Shown here: positions 34,151-42,680 of the stretch, piece after piece
How the letters are laid out: each line of letters begins with the position of its first letter
How positions within the stretch are numbered: the first letter of the stretch is position 1
Assembly: GCA_965539935.1 (NCBI GenBank)
Contig: CBETVX010000022.1
Location: 1 to 46,658, forward strand
DNA length: 46,658 nucleotides
Reading direction: 5' to 3'
Source of the DNA: CBETVX01 sp965539935
GTDB lineage: Bacteria > Bacillota > Clostridia > Peptostreptococcales > Caminicellaceae
Notes under the pieces: generated by a model
Told to the model about the DNA's origin: nothing
Databases searched by the model: none
Seen by the model: the letters and a program-made list of their open reading frames with translations, nothing else
Made by a program: the position numbers and the translations under genes

Positions 34151-35530
34151 ATGGCAAAAATAAAAACAAAATATGTATGTCAAGAATGTGGATATATATC
34201 CTTAAAATGGATGGGTAAATGTCCAGAGTGCCAGAGTTGGGAAAGTTTTGTGGAAGAATTTGAAGAGAAGGATAAAGGATATCACAAAAATAAATCCCTT
34301 GGTGACTATCATAGACCTATACAACTTAAAAATATTGAAATAGAAATGGAAAATAGATTTACAACATCAAATAAGGAGCTTGATAGGGTTTTAGGTGGTG
34401 GAGTAGTAAAGGGATCCTTAGTTTTAGTAGGTGGTGATCCTGGAATTGGTAAGTCAACACTTCTAATACAAGTGGCAAATAATATTGGCAAACAAAACTT
34501 AAAGGTATTATATGTATCGGGAGAAGAGTCCCTAAAACAAATTAAAATGAGGGCAGAAAGGTTAGATATAGATAATGAAAACTTATATATAGTATCAGAA
34601 AATGATTTGACATATATTTCAAAATATATTGAAGAACTGAAACCCAATTTACTTATTATAGATTCTATACAGACTATATATAATCCAGATATAACATCGG
34701 CTCCTGGAAGTGTCAGTCAAGTAAGAGAGGGAACGGCAACCCTCATGAAAATTTCAAAAAGATTGGGAATTTCAACTTTCATTGTAGGACATGTAACTAA
34801 AACAGGCTCCATAGCCGGTCCAAAGGTTTTAGAGCATATGGTGGACACAGTGCTATATTTTGAGGGGGAAAAACATAATATATATAGAGTCCTTAGAGCG
34901 GTAAAAAATAGATTTGGGTCTACCAATGAAATTGGAATTTTTGAAATGACAAATAATGGACTTATGGAAATTGCTAATCCATCCCATTTATTCTTAGCCC
35001 ATAGACCCAAGGAGGCTGCAGGATCCGTAGTAGTTGCCAGTATGGAGGGGACTAGGCCTGTCCTTATAGAACTCCAAGCCCTTATTAGTGCCAGTAGTTT
35101 TGGAACACCAAGGAGAATGGCCACAGGTATAGATTATAATAGAGTAGTAATGCTTATGGCAGTTTTAGAGAAAAAGGTTGGTCTTCAATTACAAGGACAG
35201 GATGGATACATAAATGTAGTTGGAGGCATACAGTTAAGTGAGCCAGCCATTGATTTAGCCGTTGTAACTGCAATAGCCTCTAGCTTCAGGAATAGTCCAG
35301 TTGACTATCAGACTATTATATTTGGAGAAGTAGGTCTTACGGGAGAGGTAAGATCTGTTAGTTTTGCTGAAAATAGAATAAGAGAAGCAGCAAAAATGGG
35401 ATTTAAAACTTGTATAATTCCTAAGGGAAATATAAAGGGGTTACCTCAATTTGAAGATTTAGAAATAATAGGAGTTGAAAATGTACATGAGGCTCTAGAT
35501 ATGACACTGGGAGGTAGAAAGTTTGGTTAG
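34151..35530 (+). CDS. radA: DNA repair protein RadA
   Basis: A 459-residue RecA-like ATPase that drives branch migration in recombination. The N-terminal zinc finger uses Cys10, Cys13, Cys24 and Cys27. Walker A is GDPGIGKST (about 92), the RadA signature KNRFGS lies at about 250, and the C-terminal Lon-like domain carries the last 130 residues. ATG at 34151 follows GAAGGTGA. Its stop overlaps the disA start by 8 bases, so the two are translated together, as in other Firmicutes. Confidence 0.96.
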   Translation: MAKIKTKYVCQECGYISLKWMGKCPECQSWESFVEEFEEKDKGYHKNKSLGDYHRPIQLKNIEIEMENRFTTSNKELDRVLGGGVVKGSLVLVGGDPGIGKSTLLIQVANNIGKQNLKVLYVSGEESLKQIKMRAERLDIDNENLYIVSENDLTYISKYIEELKPNLLIIDSIQTIYNPDITSAPGSVSQVREGTATLMKISKRLGISTFIVGHVTKTGSIAGPKVLEHMVDTVLYFEGEKHNIYRVLRAVKNRFGSTNEIGIFEMTNNGLMEIANPSHLFLAHRPKEAAGSVVVASMEGTRPVLIELQALISASSFGTPRRMATGIDYNRVVMLMAVLEKKVGLQLQGQDGYINVVGGIQLSEPAIDLAVVTAIASSFRNSPVDYQTIIFGEVGLTGEVRSVSFAENRIREAAKMGFKTCIIPKGNIKGLPQFEDLEIIGVENVHEALDMTLGGRKFG

Positions 35531-36614
35531 AGAAGATTTGAGAAGAGGGGAAGAAATAAATAATTGCTTAAAGAGTTTGGCTCCAGGGACTATATTAAGG
35601 GAGGGACTTGAGAATATCCTTAGAGCCAAAACAGGTGCTCTTATAGTTATTGGAGACAATAAGGAAATCATCGATTTGATGAATGGCGGATTTTATATAA
35701 ATGTTGAATTAACCCCTTCCAATCTATATGAATTAGCTAAAATGGATGGGGCCATAATTTTAAGCTCCGATGAAAAAAGGATTTTATATGCCAATACCCA
35801 CCTTAATCCAGACCCCTCTATACCCTCTACGGAAACTGGTATTAGACATAGAACGGCCCAAAGAGTAGCAAGGCAGACAGGGAATATGGTTATATCTATA
35901 TCTCAAAGAAGGAATATAATAACTTTATACAAAGGGTGGTCAAAATATATTCTTCAAGATATTAATAAAGTTCTAACTAAAGCAAATCAAGCCATACAAA
36001 CACTAGAAAAGTACAAAACAGTACTTAATCAAGCAATGACAAGTTTAAGTGTCCTCGAATTAGAGGATTTAGTAACTATTTATGATGTGTGTGTCGTAAT
36101 TCAAAGAACAGAGATGGTCCTTAGAATAGCAAATGAGATAGAGAAATATATTAATGAGCTTGGAAGTGAAGGTAGATTAGTAAGTATGCAGCTTGAAGAG
36201 TTAATTGTTTTTGTTAAGGAAGAAGGGCGATATGTAATTGAAGATTATAGAGTCAATATAGGTTCTAAAGATATTGAAACCATTCAGGCAGAGCTTAGAA
36301 GATTATCTTCAGAAGAGCTACTTAATTTATCCGAAATTGCAGAGATATTGGGCTATACATGTGATATTAACACCCTTGATCTACCAGCTATGCCTAGGGG
36401 ATACAGAATATTATCAAAAGTGCCAAGGCTACCCCATACAGTAATAGAAAACATAGTGGAATACTTTAAAAATTTCCAAAAAATTTTAAAGGCAAGCACT
36501 GAAGAATTATATGAAGTTGATGGGATTGGGGAGGTAAGGGCAAAAAATATAAAAGATGGTATTAGAAGAGTAAAAGACCAAGTTCTTCTAGATAGACATC
36601 TTTTTAAAAAATAA
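35523..36614 (+). CDS. disA: Diadenylate cyclase DisA (DNA integrity scanning)
   Basis: A 363-residue enzyme that makes cyclic di-AMP from ATP and is inhibited at branched DNA. The DAC domain (1-145) shows MDGAIILS and GIRHRTAQRVARQT; the usual Glu of RHRTAER is Gln here, a minor change. A helical linker and a C-terminal helix-hairpin-helix domain (EVDGIGEVRAKNI) for DNA branch binding follow. TTG start is supported by GGGAGGT 7 bases upstream inside radA. The terminator is immediate. Confidence 0.96.
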   Translation: MVREDLRRGEEINNCLKSLAPGTILREGLENILRAKTGALIVIGDNKEIIDLMNGGFYINVELTPSNLYELAKMDGAIILSSDEKRILYANTHLNPDPSIPSTETGIRHRTAQRVARQTGNMVISISQRRNIITLYKGWSKYILQDINKVLTKANQAIQTLEKYKTVLNQAMTSLSVLELEDLVTIYDVCVVIQRTEMVLRIANEIEKYINELGSEGRLVSMQLEELIVFVKEEGRYVIEDYRVNIGSKDIETIQAELRRLSSEELLNLSEIAEILGYTCDINTLDLPAMPRGYRILSKVPRLPHTVIENIVEYFKNFQKILKASTEELYEVDGIGEVRAKNIKDGIRRVKDQVLLDRHLFKK

Positions 36615-36642
36615 AACCACTAGCTTTACGCTAGTAGTTTTT
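36614..36642 (+). terminator. Terminator of radA-disA
   Basis: ACTAGC (36619-36624) and GCTAGT (36630-36635), extended by AAA/TTT on the outside, with a T run. It may work in both directions. Confidence 0.75.
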
Positions 36643-36650
36643 GAATTTAC

Positions 36651-37049
36651 TTAATATAGACTAAATTTACCTAATGTTTTAAGCTCATTAGATTTTTTTT
36701 CAAATAGATCATAAAGGTCTATATTTAATGTATTTGATAAAGCAACAAAATAAAAGAGGTTATTGCTCATTTCTTCTTCAATTTTTTCTCTACAGCTTTC
36801 ACATAATGTGCCTTTAACATGGTTATCCATATATTTTTTTGCCTCTTCAAACTCAATATTATTGGGTAACTGTTGTTTTGAAGCTTCTATAGTAATACAA
36901 CCACATAAAGTGGCAGATTTGATAACTGCTCTATTTACTTTAGAAGTAGCTTCTTGAAGTTTAGTAATAATATCTAATATACTTTTATGTCTAGTTAGCA
37001 CATCTTCTACTGAAGCTTGAAATTCATTTAATGAGATATCCTTCATCAT
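36651..37049 (-). CDS. Uncharacterised clostridial protein with two Cys pairs and a MazG-like C-terminus
   Basis: A 132-residue soluble protein. It has CGC in ATLCGCITIEASKQ (about 48-50) and CESC in GTLCESCREKIEEE (about 83-86). The rest of the C-terminus, NNLFYFVALSNTLNIDLYDLF, resembles the ExxD helix of MazG-like pyrophosphohydrolases without the second helix's full acidic set. Proteins of this type commonly sit beside disA and carD in Clostridia. The two Cys pairs may bind a metal. AGGAGTGATAT precedes two tandem ATG codons; either could be the start. Confidence 0.85.
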   Translation of the reverse strand: MMKDISLNEFQASVEDVLTRHKSILDIITKLQEATSKVNRAVIKSATLCGCITIEASKQQLPNNIEFEEAKKYMDNHVKGTLCESCREKIEEEMSNNLFYFVALSNTLNIDLYDLFEKKSNELKTLGKFSLY

Positions 37050-37180
37050 ATATCACTCCTACTTAGAGTAAACATTATATTTTCCTATTCAATTTTATCA
37101 CATAAACGTAGAAAGTTAAAGGTGATTCCATTTTATTATACTTAATCTGTATTACAAATGAAAAACTATGAAAAAATAAG

Positions 37181-37209
37181 TTGACACAAGTTTAAGCCTG
37201 TGATAAAAT
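37181..37209 (+). promoter_or_regulatory. carD promoter P1
   Basis: A perfect TTGACA (37181-37186), a 17-base spacer and TAAAAT (37204-37209), about 78 bases before the carD start. Confidence 0.75.
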
Positions 37210-37223
37210 ATTTATTTTTATAC

Positions 37224-37253
37224 TTGACATCAAACTTGAAAATATTGTATACT
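37224..37253 (+). promoter_or_regulatory. carD promoter P2
   Basis: A second TTGACA (37224-37229), an 18-base spacer and TATACT (37248-37253), 33 bases before the start codon. Tandem promoters suggest strong or doubly controlled expression. Confidence 0.7.
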
Positions 37254-37286
37254 ATTTATGTGGAATGTGGATTAGGAGGTATTTTT

Positions 37287-37763
37287 ATGTTTGGTATAGG
37301 AGATAAGGTCGTTTATCCTATGCATGGTGCAGGGATAATCGAATCTATTGAAGAGAAAGAGATATTAGGTGATAAGAGAAAATATTATATTTTAAAGTTA
37401 CCTCTGAGAAATATGAAAGTAATGATACCACTAGATAATGTAGAGAGTATGGGTCTAAGGGAAATAATATCAGAAAAAGAAGTAGAGCAAGTTTTAGCAG
37501 TATTAAATGATGACAGAACGAAGATGCCCCAGAATTGGAATCGTAGGTATAGAGCTAATATGGACAAAATAAAAAGTGGAGATATATTTGAAGTGGCTGG
37601 AGTAGTTAGAAACTTAATGCTTAGAGAAAAGGAAAAGGGACTTTCTACAGGGGAAAGAAAGATGCTTAATAATGCAAAACAAATTTTGATAAGTGAGTTA
37701 GTGTTAGTAAATGATTCCGATGAAACGAGTATTGAAGAATTAATAAATGACGCAGTACAATAA
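37287..37763 (+). CDS. carD: CarD family RNA polymerase-binding transcription factor
   Basis: A 158-residue CarD/CdnL-type regulator. The N-terminal RNA polymerase interaction (Tudor-like) domain is MFGIGDKVVYPMHGAGIIE and LPLRNMKVMIPLDN, with an all-helical C-terminal domain. It binds the RNA polymerase beta subunit and stabilises open complexes, often at rRNA promoters. ATG at 37287 is chosen: TAGGAGGT lies before it and CarD proteins begin at this point. The frame extends 29 codons upstream, but that falls on the P1 and P2 promoters. Confidence 0.95.
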   Translation: MFGIGDKVVYPMHGAGIIESIEEKEILGDKRKYYILKLPLRNMKVMIPLDNVESMGLREIISEKEVEQVLAVLNDDRTKMPQNWNRRYRANMDKIKSGDIFEVAGVVRNLMLREKEKGLSTGERKMLNNAKQILISELVLVNDSDETSIEELINDAVQ

Positions 37764-37777
37764 TATGTTTTAAATAG

Positions 37778-37804
37778 AGCGTCTTCTGGACGCTTTAATT
37801 TTAT
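37778..37804 (+). terminator. carD terminator
   Basis: AGCGTC (37778-37783) and GACGCT (37789-37794) with TTTAATTTTA after it. Confidence 0.75.
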
Positions 37805-37929
37805 GCTGAGAAGGAAATGTAATAAAAATTTAATTATTATACTTGCTTAAATAGTTTATTATATGGATATAAATAGTTATAAAATATTGGTAAAATGGAT
37901 ATACTCACAAGAGGAGGTGAGGAAATTAG

Positions 37930-39051
37930 ATGCTCAATAAAATAATTAGAGGATTGTTAACCCTTGCTGGGGCATCTGTAGGCTATGCTTTTAGTTTACT
38001 AACGATTAATATTATTAAGATTCAGAGATTATTTAATATTCCACCTATTGAACCGTGGACGGAACTTACTATTAATATTGTTAGTGCTGTTTTATTTGGA
38101 TTTATTTTATTCGCTATGACTCCTTGGCTTATGAAAAAAGGCTTGAGGTCAGCTAATTGGGTTGAAACTGAACTACAAAAAATACCAACTACCGACATTT
38201 TAGTAGGATCAATTGGACTTATTATCGCACTTATAATTTCTTATTTAATTAGTCAACCGTTGCTAAATATACCGATTCCTTATTTAGGTACAATACTTTC
38301 TTTTGTTATATATATCTTCTTAGGTTATTTAGGTGTTAGTTTAGGAACTAAGAAAATTAAAGATATGATTAATATTCAGAACTTATTTAAGTGGAATATT
38401 GGTAAGGAGAAGGATGTGTCTACTAAAGAACTGCTTAATTCTAAGCCTAAAATACTTGACACTAGCGTGATAATTGATGGAAGAATAGCAGATATTTGTA
38501 AAACGGGATTTGTGGAGGGACCACTTATTATTCCTGAGTTTGTATTAGAAGAGTTAAGGCATATAGCTGATTCTTCTGATTCTTTAAAGAGAAATAGAGG
38601 AAGAAGAGGTCTTGATATACTAAATAAAATTCAGAAAGAGTTAATTATGGAAGTGAAAATAGTAGATACAGATTTTGAAGATGTAACTGAGGTAGATAGT
38701 AAGCTTGTAAGACTTGGTCAAGTAATGGATGGAAAGATAATAACTAATGATTTTAACTTGAATAAAGTTTGTGAACTTCAAGGGGTACCAGTTCTAAATA
38801 TCAATGAACTAGCAAATGCAGTAAAACCTGTAGTTCTTCCTGGAGAAGAAATGGTAGTTCAAGTGATTAAAGAAGGTAAAGAGATGGGTCAGGGAGTTGC
38901 CTATCTAGATGATGGTACTATGATAGTTGTAGATGGAGGTAAAAAGCATATAGGGGAAACTATGGACGTTATGGTAACTAGTGTCCTTCAAACTGCAGCG
39001 GGAAGAATGATTTTTGCAAAACCAAAGCATTTAATTAATAAAACTGCATAA
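37930..39051 (+). CDS. Membrane PIN/TRAM-domain protein (YacL family)
   Basis: A 373-residue protein with four N-terminal membrane helices (about 5-30, 47-68, 92-112, 118-138). A PIN nuclease domain begins at ILDTSVIIDGRIADI (about 178), with further acidic residues in the ELRHIADSSD and ITNDFNLNK segments. The last 60 residues are a TRAM-type RNA-binding domain (EGKEMGQGVAYLDDGTMIVVDGG). Members anchor a putative RNase to the membrane; its target is unknown. AGAGGAGGTGAGG precedes the ATG. Its 3' end is part of a 25-bp tandem duplication. Confidence 0.92.
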   Translation: MLNKIIRGLLTLAGASVGYAFSLLTINIIKIQRLFNIPPIEPWTELTINIVSAVLFGFILFAMTPWLMKKGLRSANWVETELQKIPTTDILVGSIGLIIALIISYLISQPLLNIPIPYLGTILSFVIYIFLGYLGVSLGTKKIKDMINIQNLFKWNIGKEKDVSTKELLNSKPKILDTSVIIDGRIADICKTGFVEGPLIIPEFVLEELRHIADSSDSLKRNRGRRGLDILNKIQKELIMEVKIVDTDFEDVTEVDSKLVRLGQVMDGKIITNDFNLNKVCELQGVPVLNINELANAVKPVVLPGEEMVVQVIKEGKEMGQGVAYLDDGTMIVVDGGKKHIGETMDVMVTSVLQTAAGRMIFAKPKHLINKTA

Positions 39052-39082
39052 TCAAATAATTAATAAAACTGCATAATCAAAT
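39033..39082 (+). repeat. Exact 25-bp tandem duplication at the 3' end of the PIN/TRAM gene
   Basis: The 25 bases at 39033-39057, which include the last codons and the stop, are repeated without change at 39058-39082. It is a recent slip duplication and leaves the protein unchanged because the first copy contains the stop. Confidence 0.9.
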
Positions 39083-39095
39083 TAGTTAATCAAAA

Positions 39096-39124
39096 AAGCC
39101 CAGCCTATGTGCTGGGTTTATTTA
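39096..39124 (+). terminator. Terminator of the PIN/TRAM gene
   Basis: AAGCCCAGC (39096-39104) pairs with GCTGGGTTT (39111-39119), followed by ATTTA. Confidence 0.8.
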
Positions 39125-39244
39125 AATTAACTAATAAACATCACCTTGCAGCTATAATACATTTGCTGTAAAATACTAGTGAAGATACTAAAATATTTAC
39201 TAGATATGCGGCAAATAATAACAAAAAAGGGAAAAAGGAGCAAA

Positions 39245-39946
39245 ATGCGAATGAATACCGCAATTATATTAGCTGCTGGTAGAGGAAGTAGGATGAAAGC
39301 TAGCTTTAATAAACAATATCTACTGCTTAAAAGAAAACCAATATTGGCCCATACAATTGAAGTATTTGAAAAAAACAAACTAATTGATGAAATTATTGTA
39401 GTTATTCATGAAGATGATAAAGATATATTTAAAAAAAGTATTATAAATAAATATAGATTTAGAAAAATAAAAAAGGTTGTAAGTGGTGGAAAGGAGCGTC
39501 AAGAGTCTGTATATAATGGACTTAAAAATATCGATGAAAAATGTAGTGTAGTATTGATACATGATGGTGCTAGACCCCTTGTAACTCATAAAGTTATCAA
39601 TAGATGTATAAAGGGAGCTGAGCGTTATGGAGCCTCATCGGCGGGAGTTCCCATTAAAGAAACCATAAAAATCATGAAAAAAGATTGCTTTGTAAAATAT
39701 ACTCCTAAAAGAGAAGATGTATGGATAACCCAGACGCCCCAAGGATTTAAAACCGACATAATAAGGGCTGCCCATGAATTAGCTATAAATGAAAAAATAA
39801 TTGGGACTGATGATGCAATGTTAGTGGAAATAATGGGTTGTGAGGTAAAAATGGTAGAAGGAGATTATGAAAATATCAAAATAACAACCCCAGATGATTT
39901 ATTAATGGCTGAAGCAATATTTAATTATAAAAGAAACAGTCTATAG
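39245..39946 (+). CDS. ispD: 2-C-methyl-D-erythritol 4-phosphate cytidylyltransferase
   Basis: This 233-residue enzyme of the MEP isoprenoid pathway couples MEP to CTP. The nucleotide-binding loop LAAGRGSRM is at the N-terminus, followed by VSGGKERQESVYNGL, HDGARPLV and TQTPQGFK, all in the normal order. ispF is not next to it. The start is ATG at 39245 or 39251; AAGGAG lies 4 or 10 bases upstream, and alignment does not decide. Confidence 0.95.
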   Translation: MRMNTAIILAAGRGSRMKASFNKQYLLLKRKPILAHTIEVFEKNKLIDEIIVVIHEDDKDIFKKSIINKYRFRKIKKVVSGGKERQESVYNGLKNIDEKCSVVLIHDGARPLVTHKVINRCIKGAERYGASSAGVPIKETIKIMKKDCFVKYTPKREDVWITQTPQGFKTDIIRAAHELAINEKIIGTDDAMLVEIMGCEVKMVEGDYENIKITTPDDLLMAEAIFNYKRNSL

Positions 39947-39997
39947 TTAAGGTGTATATATTTATAGTTAGCACACAGAATATAAGGGGGAGATGAA

Positions 39998-40789
39998 TTG
40001 TACAAATTATTAGCTTTAGACTTAGATGGAACATTATTAGGAAAAGAAAATCAGATAAGCCAAAGAGTTAAAAGAAATATTAAAGAATTAAAAAATAAAG
40101 GTATAAAAGTAGTACTTGCTTCCGGAAGGGAGCCTACTTCTGTTAGTAAATTTGCTAAGGAGCTAGAATTAAATGAATATATAATTGCCTTAAATGGTGC
40201 TATTGTAACAGATGTAGACGTTAAGGAAATAATGTTTAGGAAGGATATAGCTGCTGAAATATCTAAAGATGTAATTCATATAAGTGAAGAAAATGGAATT
40301 CAAAACGTTTTATTTATTGAAGATCGTATATATAGTTCTAAAAAAAGTGATTATTTAGATTTGTTTTGTGAATATGCCCATGAACCAGTTAATATAGTGG
40401 GTAAACTATCTGATTTTTATTCAAATCAAAAAGTAGGTAAAATAATTTTAGTTGATGAACATGACATATTAAAAAAAGCTAAGGATAAGATAGAAGAAAA
40501 GTTCCATAGAAAAGTAAATGTTGATTTTTCAAAGCCATTCTTTTTAGAAATATATAATTTTAAAACGAGTAAGGGAACGATGCTAAGTAAAATAGCTGAT
40601 AGTTACGGTATAAATAGAGAGGAAATAATTGCAATCGGTGACGGAGAAAATGATATTTCCATGATTGAATATGCTGGTTTAGGTGTGGCCATGGGAAACG
40701 CATTGGATGCTGTAAAAGAAAGAGCAGACTTTGTGACATATACAAACTTAGAAGATGGAGTAAATTATGTAATAGAAAAATATTTATAA
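39998..40789 (+). CDS. HAD superfamily hydrolase, Cof/YidA type
   Basis: A 263-residue sugar-phosphate phosphatase-like protein. Motif I DLDGTLL (Asp nucleophile near residue 8), motif II ASGRE, and the C-terminal GDGENDISMIEYAG motif (about 210-222) are all present. The C2B cap lies between. Substrate is probably a sugar phosphate or flavin/pyridoxal phosphate; it cannot be told. TTG start with GGGGGAGA 7-8 bases upstream. A strong terminator follows. Confidence 0.92.
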   Translation: MYKLLALDLDGTLLGKENQISQRVKRNIKELKNKGIKVVLASGREPTSVSKFAKELELNEYIIALNGAIVTDVDVKEIMFRKDIAAEISKDVIHISEENGIQNVLFIEDRIYSSKKSDYLDLFCEYAHEPVNIVGKLSDFYSNQKVGKIILVDEHDILKKAKDKIEEKFHRKVNVDFSKPFFLEIYNFKTSKGTMLSKIADSYGINREEIIAIGDGENDISMIEYAGLGVAMGNALDAVKERADFVTYTNLEDGVNYVIEKYL

Positions 40790-40795
40790 AGGACT

Positions 40796-40837
40796 AACGA
40801 ATGCCCAACAAAGTATTTTGTTGGGCATTCGTTATAT
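40796..40837 (+). terminator. Terminator after the HAD gene
   Basis: A perfect 17-bp stem (40796-40812 with 40817-40833), 4-base loop. The tail is ATATATT rather than a clean T run. Confidence 0.85.
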
Positions 40838-40978
40838 ATTTATCAAAAAAATCTATAAAGTCAAGAAATTTATAATAATAAAAATTTTTTTCAAAATAAT
40901 CAAAAATTTAAAAAATTCATAAATTCGTTTAAAATCAGTAAAATCAATGAGTTTACCTATTAATTCAAAAAAATGTCG

Positions 40979-41029
40979 ATTGTTGTAAAAATAACAATTG
41001 TTGACCTAATAGGATTAAGTGTATAAAAT
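40979..41029 (+). promoter_or_regulatory. Promoter and putative operator of the SorC-type regulator gene
   Basis: ATTGTT (40979-40984) and AACAAT (40993-40998) form an inverted repeat directly before TTGACC (41001-41006). After a 17-base spacer comes TAAAAT (41024-41029). The inverted repeat is well placed to be the regulator's own operator. Confidence 0.5.
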
Positions 41030-41043
41030 GTAAATAAGCAATA

Positions 41044-41076
41044 TGAAAATATTTTAAAGCTATGAAATTATTTTCA
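41044..41076 (+). promoter_or_regulatory. Two cre-like palindromes upstream of the SorC-type regulator
   Basis: TGAAAATATTTTAA (41044-41057) and TGAAATTATTTTCA (41063-41076) each differ at one position from the palindrome TGAAAATATTTTCA found at 44736. The core GAAAA-N2-TTTTC resembles the C. difficile CcpA site (RRGAAAANGTTTTCWW). The second ends 2 bases before GGAGGT, so binding would also hide the ribosome site region. Confidence 0.5.
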
Positions 41077-41089
41077 TGGAGGTAAAAGA

Positions 41090-42046
41090 ATGGACATAAT
41101 AACTAAGGACATAAGGTTGCTTGTAAGATGTGCCCAGATGTATTATGAAGAGGGTTTAAATCAAGCACAAATTTCGGAAAAACTAAAAATTTCCAAATCT
41201 TCTATTTCTAGAATGTTAAATTCAGCCAAAGAAGAGGGAATTGTTCAGATTAAAGTTAATAATCCTTTACCTTCTGAATATATTGAGTTAGAAAAACAAC
41301 TTGAAGAGAAGTTTGGGTTAAAAGAAGCCATAGTTGTTGACTCTAAATCCAATGAACCAGACGAGATCAAAGAAGAGTTAGCAAAGGCTGGGGCAGAATA
41401 TCTGTCAAGAATAGTTAAAAATAATTATATTGTAGGTGTATCTTGGGGAACCACATTAAAAAAAATTCCTAAGTATATAAACAATACTAGAAGTCACAAT
41501 ATAACTTTTGTTCCAATGTTAGGCGGAATAGGACAGTCTAATATAGATATACATCCTAATCAAATTGCTATGGAATTGGCAAAGGTTTTCAATGGAGATT
41601 ATAAACTACTACATGCACCATGTATAGTTGATGATGATAAAAGGAAAGAGGCAATAATACAAGAACGAAGTATTCAAAATATATTTAAATTGATAGAAAA
41701 GATAGATGTTGCCCTAATAGGGATTGGATCTCCTGTACTAAACACCCATAATATGGTTCAAAGTGGGTACTATAGCGAAGAGGATATGAACGACTTAGTA
41801 GAAAAAGGGGCAGTAGCGGATTTATGTTCACTAATTATTGATGAACATGGTAAGGGTGACGCCTTTGAATGTAATAAAAGAGTTGTTGGGATTGGGCTTG
41901 ATGATGTAAAAAAAATACCTTTAACAATAGCAGTAGCAGGATATGAGAAAAAGAAGGAAGCCATTTTAGCTGCTTTACGTGGAGAATATGTGGATGTATT
42001 AATTGTAGATAATAACACTGCTAATTCTATAATCGATATGGCCTAA
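41090..42046 (+). CDS. SorC-family sugar-responsive transcriptional regulator
   Basis: A 318-residue protein with an N-terminal helix-turn-helix (LNQAQISEKLKISKSSISRM, about residues 24-43). A C-terminal SorC sugar-phosphate-binding domain shows VGVSWGTTLKKI, FVPMLGGIGQ, and GIGLDDVKKIPLTIAVAGYEKKKEAILAAL. It stands at the head of a glucitol-type PTS operon, so its ligand is probably the phosphorylated polyol or ketose. GGAGGTAAAAGA precedes the ATG. It can be an activator or repressor; sites upstream suggest self-control and carbon catabolite control. Confidence 0.93.
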   Translation: MDIITKDIRLLVRCAQMYYEEGLNQAQISEKLKISKSSISRMLNSAKEEGIVQIKVNNPLPSEYIELEKQLEEKFGLKEAIVVDSKSNEPDEIKEELAKAGAEYLSRIVKNNYIVGVSWGTTLKKIPKYINNTRSHNITFVPMLGGIGQSNIDIHPNQIAMELAKVFNGDYKLLHAPCIVDDDKRKEAIIQERSIQNIFKLIEKIDVALIGIGSPVLNTHNMVQSGYYSEEDMNDLVEKGAVADLCSLIIDEHGKGDAFECNKRVVGIGLDDVKKIPLTIAVAGYEKKKEAILAALRGEYVDVLIVDNNTANSIIDMA

Positions 42047-42065
42047 ATATAAGGGGGATAAATAT

Positions 42066-42428
42066 ATGGATATATATATAAAAGCCATATTAATAGTATT
42101 TGGTTTATGGATATTCCAAGGGATACTTTCCTACTATCAAATTAATCATTTTAGAAAAAGAGTTGCTGAATTAAAGAAAAAGGGAAAGGTAATTATTGGG
42201 CAACAAAAGGGAAAATTAAGGGCAGGAAGTATAGTCATTATAGTCATTGATGATAATAAAACAGTTATAGATGCTGAGGAAATGAAAGGTTTTACTGTAT
42301 TTAATAAGTTTAAAAAGAAAAATGAACTCATTGGAAAGTCTTTAAATGATATTGATGAAGTCTTAAATCAGATAAAGAGCAAACAGAGTGTAAAGGCTAT
42401 CGAAAAGGCTTTGGAAAACGTTAACTAA
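42066..42428 (+). CDS. gutM: Glucitol operon activator-like protein GutM
   Basis: A 120-residue protein with a single N-terminal membrane helix (about 5-25) and then a basic soluble part containing KGKLRAGSIVIIVIDDNKTVIDAEEMKGFTVF, all typical of GutM/SrlM. In E. coli GutM activates the glucitol operon; its mechanism is not clear. It lies 19 bases after the regulator gene and before the first structured element. Confidence 0.9.
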   Translation: MDIYIKAILIVFGLWIFQGILSYYQINHFRKRVAELKKKGKVIIGQQKGKLRAGSIVIIVIDDNKTVIDAEEMKGFTVFNKFKKKNELIGKSLNDIDEVLNQIKSKQSVKAIEKALENVN

Positions 42429-42505
42429 ATTGATCTTTTAATATTATAAAGCATCAAATTTAATTAAGGATTAGGTAGGCATTATTATTAATAATTTGTT
42501 TATAA

Positions 42506-42629
42506 GTTGTTTTCATAAATGGTCTCCTATCATTGGGTCAACCTTATATGTTGGTGAATATAAAAAAGTTAACGCCTAATGTGGAAACCCAAAGAGAAAA
42601 CACTTCTAAAATAAAGTTTTTTTAACAGT
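42506..42629 (+). promoter_or_regulatory. Structured element, copy A (leader of the EIIC gene)
   Basis: Inner stem CATTGGG (42531-42537) pairs with CCTAATG (42575-42581). Outside it GGTCTCC (42521-42527) pairs with GGAAACC (42583-42589) with one mismatch. Outermost GTTGTT (42506-42511) can pair with AACAGT (42624-42629) with G-U pairs. The 5' block GTTGTTTTCATAAA is shared with the other two copies. Related copies are at 44907-45033 and 46458-46543. I do not recognise it as a named RNA family. Confidence 0.65.
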
Positions 42630-42647
42630 TGCATAGTAATGCAACTG
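42626..42647 (+). repeat. Hairpin overlapping the 3' end of structured element A
   Basis: CAGTTGCAT (42626-42634) and ATGCAACTG (42639-42647), 4-base loop. Its 5' arm shares bases with the strand that closes element A, so the two structures cannot form together. It lies 33 bases before the EIIC start, close to the ribosome site. Confidence 0.7.
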
Positions 42648-42680
42648 ACTAAAAAATTAAAATTAAAAGGGGGAATAAAA

